A stretch of DNA of 23,913 nt, taken from the NCBI RefSeq assembly GCF_900090045.1, contig NW_021638306.1:1-23913 (forward strand). Reading direction: 5' to 3'. This document shows, one piece after another, positions 12,089 through 20,882 of this stretch. The notes under the pieces were generated by a model. It made no database searches, was not told the origin of the DNA, and was given only the letters and a program-made list of their open reading frames with translations. A program made the position numbers and the translations under genes. This stretch comes from Plasmodium malariae (lineage: Eukaryota > Apicomplexa > Aconoidasida > Haemosporida > Plasmodiidae). How positions within the stretch are numbered: the stretch's first letter is position 1; every line of letters begins with the position of its first letter.

Positions 12089-13055
12089 TTACTTCTTATT
12101 TATTCTTTTTGTGAACTTAACATTTTCATATTTTATAACTTTTTTATTGTAATAAACCATATATACAATACATATAACAACAAATATATAGAAGGGTAAG
12201 CAATAAAACGAAATAGTTGATAGAGTTATTGCTTTTGATGAACCCCATTTTCCTATGTTGAACCATGTTATCAAACCCCCCTCTACGTCAACAGTAGACA
12301 TTCAAGTTACAGTTCCATTTTTGGCGTTTAACAAGCCTAATAAACCCAATAATCTACCCTTTGTAATTTTCTCTAATGAAAGATCCACTATGGGTAGTAC
12401 CTATACCAAGAAAAATAACAAAAGTAAAGCAATTCGTATTCTTATTTTTTTACAATATAGTGTTTTATATTTTTTATCATCAGTTATCTTGACGTTTTTA
12501 AGGTAGTCTTTATAATCAAGTTCTTTAAATATTTTTTTTTTAAAACTGGGATGCTTTTTTTCTTTAGAAATACCAGATATACGTGTCTCATTATTTCTAT
12601 CGTATTCCTCAATATATAACTACTATTTGAGGGGTTTTGTTTTCCATTTGTCCCTTTTTTATTATTAGTTATACATTTTTTTTGTGCCTTTTCATTATGT
12701 GGTATTTCTTCATTAAAAATTTACGATGAAAAAGTTCTTACCCTGCTCATATTTTGCTAATAATCGATAATTTTTTGTATATAATTTTTTAGCAATATTA
12801 CATTTATCATCTAAATATTTATTTAAATAATTATAAAAAGAAAAAAAAATGTAAATAGTTCTTATTTAAATAAAAAAATATACTTATACAAAAAAAATAA
12901 AAAGGATTAATAATAATAAACAGTAATAATATAAATAATACAAAGATATTCCAATAAAGTTTTCGCATCTCCTCATTGTAAAAGTGACATATCCAAGTAA
13001 AAGTTATATATACAGAAATTTTAAAAAATAAAAACCATATATTGTGTTCCATCAT
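12089..13055 (-). pseudogene. fam-l/fam-m-type exported protein pseudogene, heavily degraded
   Basis: Exon 1 relic 12966-13055 encodes a signal-peptide-like segment (…FFKISVYITFTWICHFY…) matching exon 1 of the other copies. Exon 2 relic 12089 to about 12832 retains the family order: LNKYLDDKC, KNYRLLAKYE (PEXEL-like), KKKIFKELDYKDYL, a first membrane span ending LLLLFFLV, and a C-terminal span followed by YYNKKVIKYENVKF. Damage visible by comparison: the base pair after the exon 1 ATG is CG instead of the donor GT; the expected acceptor AG is AT at 12833-12834; a one-base shift lies in a T5 run near 12715-12719; a second shift lies near 12611-12620; and in-frame stops occur at 12401-12403 (TAG) and 12302-12304 (TGA). 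This copy cannot make the family protein. The 70-codon open frame at 12089-12301 is only its C-terminal end. The expected order of segments leaves little doubt about family membership. Confidence 0.9.
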
Positions 13056-13076
13056 ATAGTTTTCTAAAGTTGTAAT
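13056..13076 (-). promoter_or_regulatory. Conserved 5' leader next to the ATG, copy 2
   Basis: Minus-strand 'ATTACAACTTTAGAAAACTATAT' runs into the ATG and matches the leaders at 3530-3553 and 15995-16017, with a few changes. The gene behind it is dead, so its retention suggests fairly recent decay rather than present function. Confidence 0.4.
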
Positions 13077-13301
13077 ATATTCAGAATGTATTATATTTAT
13101 AATAAGTGTTATACATTCAACGTAAATCGTACCATGTGTTTTTTCACTTTTTGATTATTATTTCTTCTTAGGTATATAATAATATATAAATAACTAAAAT
13201 AGATTTTATAATGAGAACCAAAATAAAACATCTTTAAAAATATATTATAAATTTTTAATATTTATATTATGATTAAAAAATGACATTAAATCATATACAA
13301 T

Positions 13302-13360
13302 AATTTTAATTCACTCATAAATATTCAAAATGTATACGTTAATTATTTAATATAGTCGAG
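13302..13360 (-). repeat. Upstream block shared by the fam-type copies
   Basis: About 250-300 bp upstream of the start at 13055, the plus-strand text 'ttaattcactcataaatattc' followed by 'ttaattatttaatata' aligns with 16226-16280 ('tcaattcattcatatatattc…ttaattacataata') and more loosely with 3788-3840 ('gaattcatttattcatata…ataattatttagtata'). The similar distance from each ATG (roughly 260, 240 and 260 bp to the common core) argues for common origin and possibly a promoter element. Confidence 0.4.
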
Positions 13361-14846
13361 GAATTAAAATTTTTTTTTATATAAACTTTTTAATGATAAA
13401 AAGAATATATTATATATTAATATTTTGAAATACTTATTTAATTTACAGCATTAAACTTATAGAATATATATGTATTCCAATATCTTGTATATAAGGATAG
13501 TAATTTTTAACTTTAATAATGTTTTCCTATTATCAATTCTTATTTCTAAAATATTACACATTGAATAAATGAGTTATTTATTTTATAATGTATTAATTGT
13601 TGTAACTATACAATAATTCTAATAATTAATATAGCCAATTTTTAAAACTTGTACGTTTTTTAAAATATAAAATGTTTTTTAGTTTTCGCATAAGCAAGAA
13701 CTTTATGTTATGATTTAAAATATACTTAGAAATTTTAATTTATAAGGTATTATTGAATTTATTAATAACTATATATATTTTAAAAGTAATAAAGCTTATT
13801 CTTTATTATTGTGTTATATTTTTAAAAAATTTAATTTTTATTTAAATTTAATTTATACAATTATTTCTAAAGGAAGATTCTTAAAATTAATCTTCATAAT
13901 GTTTTTAGTTTTTACCTACATATATATATTTGAAAAAATATTAATATATTATAATGTTAAAAATAAGAACACAGTAAAATTAATATACGAATGTTTTATT
14001 CATTTACCGTAATTAAGAAAAATTCCAAATAATATATTTATATTAATGACAATATATAAATTATTATATATAAACTAGACCTAATGCAGTGTAACAATAT
14101 AATTTACCAAAATGTATTATTTAGTAAATTTTATCGTGACATTTTTTGAGCTAATAAATTAGTTTTATTTTGCCTTTTACAAACATATTTTGTCAAAAGA
14201 ATAATTTTACCGATACAGATAAAAAAAATTTTTACAAATAAATGAAAATTCTTTTTTCTAATAATACTCATACAACTCAAATGATCTGATAAATTATTTC
14301 CGCTATGTATGTGATCTAAATCAGATAATGAAAACTATTAAATGAATATAAGAACAAGAAATTACTGTAAAAATCCCAAATTTTATTTTATTTTATTTTT
14401 TAAATATTATTCTTGAAGAGAATCAATTAATATAATAATGATAAATTAAGAAAAAACAAATAAAAAGATATTTAAAATATTATTTTAAAGTTAAAATAAA
14501 AACAAAAAAAAAATTACAACATAATATAATCTTTTACATTCATAATGTAAGTAACAATGCACGCTAAAATTTTAACTTAAAAATAATAATTCGTTTTCTT
14601 AATAATCTTAAAATATTAAATAATTCTATACTTGAATATTATAAAAAATATAATGCAGAAATATTACAGTTATAACATAAATTAATAAGTGACTTTAATA
14701 CAATAATATTAATTGTGATGTTATATATTAATTTTAACGTACAAATATATATTTTTCATTGAAAATTTATGTGTATAAAAATATATGTGTTCTGCAATAC
14801 TATTCAATTTGGATAAAAAAGTATATCAAATTACTAATTAAAAAAC

Positions 14847-14935
14847 TTTCAAACATTCAAAATTTACAAAAAAAATAAAGACGTATTTTTTTTATAGTTA
14901 CATACACATATGACTAAGTATACATAGGTTCATGT
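14847..14935 (-). repeat. 3' flank block shared by the three fam-type copies (copy 3)
   Basis: This block lies 120-210 bp downstream of the coding end of the third fam-type copy and aligns with 11908-12000 and 2384-2460. It again has 'caaacattcaaaatttaca', an A-rich part, a T8 tract and 'tatacataggt'. Together with the shared 5' blocks it outlines a duplicated unit of roughly 1.6-1.8 kb including coding sequence. Confidence 0.5.
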
Positions 14936-15054
14936 ATAAAATATAATAAATTATTCTTATATTTAATATGTTATTAAATATACTACATGTAGTATATAAC
15001 ACTAAAGGCTTTTTTATAAAAATAAACGCATTCCTTAACATTCATTGAATGCCT

Positions 15055-15994
15055 CCAATGACTTAATTTTTTATGTTTTATAACTTTTTTATAATAATAA
15101 AAAATTCATACTATAAGTATAATACTCAATAGTAAGACTGGTACACAATAGATTAAAATACTGCAGGCTTTGTATAGTACAAAAGGATTTTGTGGAAAAT
15201 AAGAAGACCATGAAGAATTCGCCGGGCCTACAGGACCAGATGACGGAGCTTCTGAACCATTTGGTGCACTATATTCTAATAAATGATATAATAAAATCAA
15301 TAAACGATCAATGGATAAATCTAATATAGGTATCATTAATACCACCACGAATCACAGGAATAATATAAAAAGCCTTAATCCGTATTTTCTACGTTTTAAT
15401 TTTTTGTAATCCTTATCCATAATTAATATCATTTTTTTTAAAAAAACTTTATCATCAAGTTTATTCATTATTTTTTTTTTTCATAGTGCTTATATGAATT
15501 ATGAAACATGGTACATCTATTTTTCATAAGTCGCTTAATTAATTTTGTTTTAATTAATGAGATTTTATATATTTTTTCTTTTTTTTCTTCGTCCCATTTT
15601 TCATTATCAATTGTAATTAATTTTTCGTTTTTTTTTTTTTTATTATATAGTATCTTTAATTCTAAATCTCCAACATATGGATAAATATCGTCTGTATAAA
15701 TTCCTAATAATCGATAAACTCTTTTATATAATTTTTCAGCAGAACTATACTTATCGTGCAAAATTTTGTTAAACGTGCTCTAAAAAAAAAAAATGTGAAT
15801 ATTTCATATATAAGTGGATAAATATTCCCATTCCAAAAAAATAATTAATAAAAATAAACAATGTAAATATGAATAAAACAAATTCTCTCAAAAAACTTTT
15901 ATGGTACCATGTTACTGTAAAAATGACACGTCCAAATTAAAATGATAAACATAAAAATTTTGATAAAACATGCGAACTCAATACTTTGTTTCAT
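15055..15994 (-). pseudogene. fam-l/fam-m-type exported protein pseudogene, lightly degraded
   Basis: Exon 1 15908-15994 (29 codons) gives a good signal peptide (FIKIFMFIILIWTCHF). The intron is 15780-15907 (128 bp, donor GTACCA, acceptor after a T-rich tract). Exon 2 starts at 15779 with STFNKILHDKY and carries EKLYKRVYRLLGIY, the family export region. The frame breaks in a run of 11 A (plus-strand T 15471-15481). The next frame continues with a basic segment RRKYGLRLFILFL, then has a TGA at 15352-15354, a first span region LMIPILDLSIDRLL, a G/P/S-rich loop, a second span (IYCVPVLLLSIILIV), another TGA at 15106-15108, and then IFYYYKKVIKHKKLSH. Similarity to the family C-terminus fades near 15058, and the next in-frame stop is at 14983-14985. 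One frameshift plus two stops make it a pseudogene. The homopolymer shift alone could be a sequencing error, but the two TGA codons could not easily be. Confidence 0.88.
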
Positions 15995-16017
15995 GTTATA
16001 GACTCTAATATTGTAAT
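15995..16017 (-). promoter_or_regulatory. Conserved 5' leader next to the ATG, copy 3
   Basis: Minus-strand 'ATTACAATATTAGAGTCTATAAC' directly precedes the ATG. Its first 11 bases are identical to the leader of the intact copy at 3530-3553, and it differs from the copy at 13056-13076 by a few bases. Confidence 0.45.
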
Positions 16018-17105
16018 ATATAAAATAAAGAAAAAATGAACATCACCTTAGGCACTTTTAACAATAAAAATATACCTCTATAATTTTTATTAATATTTTT
16101 TTTTTTTTAATTAAAATGTATAGAAAATTTTACTACTTATTAAAAAAAAAAATACCTATAAAAAGATTCTTTAAAATTACATTATTGATATTATTTATAA
16201 AAAATTAACGATAAGTAAAAATACAGGATTTCAATTCATTCATATATATTCACAACATTTACTTTAATTACATAATAGAGTGATTAAACAATTTTTTTCT
16301 CATTATTTTTAATTATTAAAAAATATTAAATTTATATATAATGTACAATATATAAAATATAGGTATATGTTATTGTTCTAGATGTTTCTTGAATAATTAC
16401 TATTTTTAAGTTTCCCTAGGAATTATTATAATTTTATAAATATTATATTTCGGAAAATGTAGTTATTATTAATAAACAAAAAATTAGTATTTACAACAAT
16501 GAAACAAAAGTGTTAAAAAATTAAAAATATATATATTTTGTGAACATTTCTTTGTTTTACTAATCATAACACATGCTTTTTTTTTTTGTTTAAATACATG
16601 TTAAAAATATCAAATTAATTATATATTACGAGATTTATAAAACTAATATGTTCTTCTCAAAAGGAAAATAATGATTATTTTTTTATTGTCGTAAAATAGT
16701 TCTTGAATATAATTATAATTAGATAAGTTTAACTTATATCTTCATTTGTAATTGATATTCTTTAAAATTCATAATTTTTTTTTTTTTAATTAAATATATA
16801 TATTTACAAGAAATATATTTGAAAAAAAAAAGAAGTAATTTTAGTATAAAATGTTTAAATGCAGAATAATCATAGATTAGTAATGCATTTTTTTAACACT
16901 ATCTTGAATAAAAATAAAAATCTTTTTGGTTCTCAATTTAATTTTTCATAGAAATACTAATAATTTTTGTAAAACTAAACTAAATCAACAATTTATTAAC
17001 TTCACTAATATTATCCTTAATGTATGAATCATTTAATTTATTTGTGATATACTTTATTAGTCAAAATTAATGATCTCTTATATATATTATAGCTAAATAT
17101 TTTGT

Positions 17106-17306
17106 TTATACTAATATATTTGAAATTTCTTTCCAGTATTTTAAAACATAAACTAAAATTATTTTATACACACAAGTATGGATTTTGCGAAAAAGAAAAT
17201 AATTACTTAAAGCATTGTAACATTTAATAGTAACACAAAAATGAAAAAGTACTAAGATATATATTAAAATGTTTTTTTGTAATGTAGTGAACCTTTTTAC
17301 TTTCAT
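17106..17306 (-). CDS. Small ORF with signal-peptide-like N-terminus, unsupported
   Basis: This 66-codon frame begins with a true ATG. It has a basic start (MKVKRFTTLQK), a hydrophobic core ILIYILVLFHFCVTI and then KCYN, a pattern typical of secretory first exons in Plasmodium. A GTAATT donor-like site follows 'CTTTAA' soon after, and an acceptor-like 'AATTTTAG' lies 54 bp further on, which is short for an intron in this genus. The rest (YVLKYWKEISNILV) is unremarkable. It may be an orphan signal exon of a lost gene, or chance. I do not recognise a family. Confidence 0.25.
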   Translation of the reverse strand: MKVKRFTTLQKNILIYILVLFHFCVTIKCYNALSNYFLFRKIHTCVYKIILVYVLKYWKEISNILV

Positions 17307-19166
17307 TTATCTATATATATACCTTAATTATTCCAGCTCGAACTATATGTTTGCAAAAACAAATTAAATATTTAAGCTGTTTTATATTCCAAGGTATGCA
17401 TTTTTATATATGCAAATCGCACAATTACCAAAAAAAATATTTGACTTAATCCTATATGTTAATTTGAGTATAAGAATACCACTTTTAAGAAAAATAAATA
17501 TCACGTAAAAAGATCGTATATAAATTTAAAGTCATTTATTATTTTTATATAATTAAGTCATTTACTCCAAATAAAACTTAATATTTTAATGAAGATATAC
17601 TGATGTTTACAGCATTAATAAATGCATAATTTTATATGGAAGAATTTACAATATAAAATAATACAGTTTAAAAATACAAAATTTTATATACAAAAAATAT
17701 ACTAAAACTCAGGAAATTTTTTTATGTATAAATATTTTTCTTTTAAATATTAAGGACATTGAAATAAGGCATTTATGATTTATACGTAAATACTCCAAAA
17801 ATAATATATTAAATAGTAACTCTTGTGCAACTAATATAAATAAAATAAATTTGATGTTTTATTAAATATAATTTTGAGAACAGTAATATTTATATTTGTA
17901 AGTTTTTATTACTTATTCTTTGATTCATTTAGAGTAGTAGGTAGTTATAGAAATATTATATATTAAATGTATTATTTTAATAATATACTGATAATTTATA
18001 GCAGTTTTCCTAGGAAAATTACTTTTGTAAAAATTAAATTATAAAAGAAAAAAAGAAATTGTAGATCTAAGGTGCATATACAATGAACATTTTTTAGTTG
18101 TTTTTCTATTTTTATTTCTTTTGTTACCTTTTCTTACTATTTTTATTACGTAATTTATATAAATCTTAATTTATTTTATTTATATATATAATTCAATTTT
18201 TGTATAATATACTTTTTTCATTTTTTAACCCTTACACATTACTAATATCCTATTTTTACAGTATATATTTCCTATGATAATATATATTTCAAAGTTCAAC
18301 AATTTTGAATTTTATTGTAAAATAATTGTAATACTTTTTTTTTTCTTTCATCCATAGATGGTTTAATGGGATCATTGATTTGATTAAATTATTCTATTCT
18401 TTTATTATAGCGCTGACATATATTATTCTCTATAATCTTATGCTTTTTCTTTTAATTTTACTTCAATAAATTTAATAATACATTATATATATATTGACCA
18501 AATATGTTTCCTTATATATTCATATTTTGACTATATATAATATATTTTTAAGAAACATTATCAATATAATATAAAATTACAAAAATAAAACAATATTTTT
18601 AATCATTTTTATTTAATATAACTTTTTGTTTATCATCATTTTATATATAATAAAAACAAAAAACTTCATTAATTATAGATAATTGCGTTCAGTAGATATT
18701 TCTATAATGTTATGTTTAGGAATATCATTTTTATTAATGAAAATGCTGAAATCTCTTTTTTCTGTGATGTCTTATAAAATTGTTATTATTATCATAACTT
18801 TTTTTATTTTTGTATAACATTTTTCTTTAATGTAAAAATATAATGAATATTATGTAGATGTAGCTTTTATTTATAGAATTATTCATAATAAAAATTACAC
18901 AAGTTATATTTATTATTTTTCCATGTAAATTTATGTTATGTATATGAAGAGCTAATGAAAAACTGATATTTGCATATTCATATAAAAAGTTATTTCATTT
19001 AACTTAACAGAATATGCTATTTCCAAAGTTAGATTATATATTTCAGAATTTATAATATATATAATCATTTATTTTATTGTATACTATTTATTGTTCTACT
19101 GATTTATTATATATGACCTGTATTATACAGTGCACATTCCTCTTGTCATAATAACAATTATTTACA

Positions 19167-19221
19167 ATGTACTATTACAAAGAATTAACTATTCTTTTAA
19201 TGGCTTTTGCTACTTTAAGTT
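19167..19221 (+). other. Candidate orphan signal-peptide exon
   Basis: On the plus strand an ATG opens MYYYKELTILLMAFATLS, a short secretory-type leader, followed by a strong donor-like GTGAGT at 19222-19227. Acceptor-like sites exist at about 19316 (CATTTTAG) and 19558 (T18 then CTAATAG). However, joining the leader to either gives a stop almost at once, so no working gene is formed. It would run towards the PIR gene on the other strand. It is either a relic of a first exon or chance. Confidence 0.2.
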
Positions 19222-19637
19222 GTGAGTTTCAACTATACTACTATATATAAAAAATATTTAATTTTAATAAACTCCAATAATCCAAATATTTTAATTCATT
19301 TTTAATTGCATTTTAGCTAATGATACATAAATTAAGAGAACGAAAAACATGGAAATTTCGAATTTAACACTCCTTTTTTTTATTAATTTTAATTCTCTGT
19401 ATATTTTATTTAATAACTTTTTTTACAATGATAATATATCAATAATGTATTCTTATTTACGGTAAATTATAATATCAGTTGCTATATCATAATTTTCTGT
19501 CTACTGATATAGACGTTCTAATTTATGTATATATTTTTTTTTTTTTTTTTTCTAATAGAAGAATGCATGGACAAATGTTCTTGTTAAAATTATTATTCTT
19601 AATATAAACTTAATATATACATTTCATAAAAGATTAC

Positions 19638-20721
19638 TCATGCGACATGATATGCTACATTTAGTTGTTTTCTACCTAAATTTGATTTTCTTTGTCCATT
19701 CGTGTATCCTGTTAATTCTAGTATATCCACTTCATCCAAATTACGTCTAATTGATTTTTTCTTTAATACTTTTGTATGTATCCATGATACAATTGGAGTA
19801 AACTATTATTCAAAAGATATATACAAGATGATTATATAATAATTATTTCATCGTTACTTTTTATTTGTTTATTTATTAAACAAATATAAATGGAAGTAAA
19901 TTATGATATTTAATTTTATAAATAATGTTAATAATTACTTTATATAGTAGGAAGCCAATGAAGAAAATGCCGACAAAGGGTAGAACAAAGAACAGAGAAA
20001 TTTGAAATGAACTAAAGGTAGATGCATTAATTACATATTTTGGGTCAAGATAATTGGTATCATATTGGCTTAAACCTTTTTCTTGTGCAGAAACTTCCTT
20101 TATTTCACATTTCAAACGAGGTAATTTTTCATTAAAGCAACTAGGAACATGCTTTTTAAGTTCTTTAAAATATGGTTCAGGTTTTGTATTTGTACAATTA
20201 TACACTTCCTCATATTCACCAGTAGCTTTAACAAGATATTCATTAAATTTACTATCACATATTTTCTTATGTAGTTCCAAAGTATTTTCAATCTTCTCGT
20301 GATCTTTACAATAATCATACACAATCTTCATTTTTTCAAACTTCTCCTTATTAACGTCTTTAAAAAAATTACATTTGCATTTAACACCCCCAGAGAGAAC
20401 ATTTGAAACATCCTCAAGTATTCCAATAACTTCTGAAAATGAATCTTCCTCTAATTTATTAAATAATTCATTTCCTAACCAATAGTACAAATAATGACAT
20501 TGCTTATTACATTTATCACCTATATCAGTAAAAGCCACATAACACAAAGGCCTCATAAGCTTATCTGCAATACTTTTAATTTTTTCATTTTTATATACCT
20601 CAGTTTGTTTTTCTATAAATTTGCTATTATCATCAAAGTGTAAGCAATAATTGATTTTTGTCTCAAAATTTTGTCTATAATAAATTTTGGATGGTAGCGA
20701 TTGTATAAAATTTTCCTTAGA

Positions 20722-20754
<33 letters not shown>

Positions 20755-20882
20755 GTACATAATTAGAAAAGTCTTATTTCTCAGATTTATTTTATTAACG
20801 TAGTTCATGAGAAAAAGAATATTCCACTGAATATGCATAATTCTCAATTTAAAAAGTTATAAACCTGTAGTACACTGGGCAT
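19638..20882 (-). CDS. pir: PIR (Plasmodium interspersed repeat) protein, three exons, intact
   Basis: Exon 1 is 20865-20882 (MPSVLQ), the intron is 20716-20864 (149 bp, donor GTTTAT, a 25-base T tract, acceptor CTCTAAG), exon 2 is 19939-20715, the intron is 19803-19938 (136 bp, donor GTAATT, acceptor AATAATAG), and exon 3 is 19638-19802 ending in TGA. All junctions are phase 0, and the product is 319 aa, a normal PIR length. The open frame reading upstream through the T tract (eight F in a row) is intron, not protein. Features: LPSKIYY at residues 13-19 (the PIR start motif), a Cys-rich ectodomain with CNKQCHYLYYWLG near 75-87 and Cys pairs further on, one membrane span near 242-263 ending in FLLYK, and a basic tail FTPIVSWIHTKVLKKKSIRRN that ends near NVAYHVA. 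The protein is expected at or beyond the infected-cell membrane systems and is linked to antigenic variation. No stop or frameshift was found, so this is the best-supported gene here. Confidence 0.93.
20716..20864 (-). other. PIR intron 1 with 25-base T tract
   Basis: The intron between exon 1 and exon 2 of the PIR gene carries an uninterrupted run of 25 T on the coding strand (plus-strand A 20728-20752), 12 bases from exon 2. It serves as the polypyrimidine tract before the acceptor. Its exact length is likely to vary between isolates and to be uncertain in sequencing. The phase 0 join gives MPSVLQ followed by ENFIQSLPS. Confidence 0.8.

Larger units (their letters stand above)
13077..15054. 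other. AT-rich intergenic region between the two fam-type pseudogenes
   Basis: No gene is visible. The block 13302-13360 resembles sequence about 240-260 bp upstream of the other two fam-type copies, and 14847-14935 is their shared 3' flank, so much of this spacer is duplicated flank. A perfect 20-nt palindrome lies at 14978-14997. The 67-codon plus-strand open frame at 13809-14012 starts with GTG, has the composition of random A+T-rich DNA and is not supported. Confidence 0.6.
16018..19637. other. AT-rich intergenic region with two signal-peptide-like orphan frames
   Basis: There is no complete gene. The block 16226-16280 is the upstream module shared with the other fam-type copies. A perfect 14-nt palindrome (ttttcctaggaaaa) lies at 18005-18018. 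A minus-strand frame at 17106-17306 and a plus-strand candidate exon at 19167-19221 look like signal peptides and are listed separately. A run of 18 T at 19534-19551 followed by 'ctaatag' resembles a plus-strand splice acceptor. The rest is A+T-rich with dense stops. Confidence 0.6.

Noticed and set aside
12255..12506. Plus-strand 83-codon open frame
   Set aside because: Antisense to the fam-type pseudogene, whose minus-strand reading matches the family; the plus frame has no recognisable features.
12831..13055. 74-codon minus-strand frame as an independent small membrane protein
   Set aside because: Its first 30 codons are exon 1 of the fam-type pseudogene; the rest is read-through of the intron whose donor has been lost.
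13809..14012. Plus-strand 67-codon open frame
   Set aside because: Starts with GTG, low-complexity hydrophobic composition, no similarity to the families here.
18359..18468. Acceptor-like site followed by a 36-codon hydrophobic plus-strand frame
   Set aside because: No upstream exon found; composition explained by chance.
20054..20302. Plus-strand 82-codon frame, and a minus-strand 70-codon frame at 20112-20324, inside the PIR gene
   Set aside because: Shadows of PIR exon 2, which is intact and clearly recognisable.
20716..20847. N-terminal extension of the PIR open frame through a poly-phenylalanine run
   Set aside because: This is intron 1. The F run is the T25 polypyrimidine tract, and a standard short exon 1 with a phase 0 donor lies upstream.
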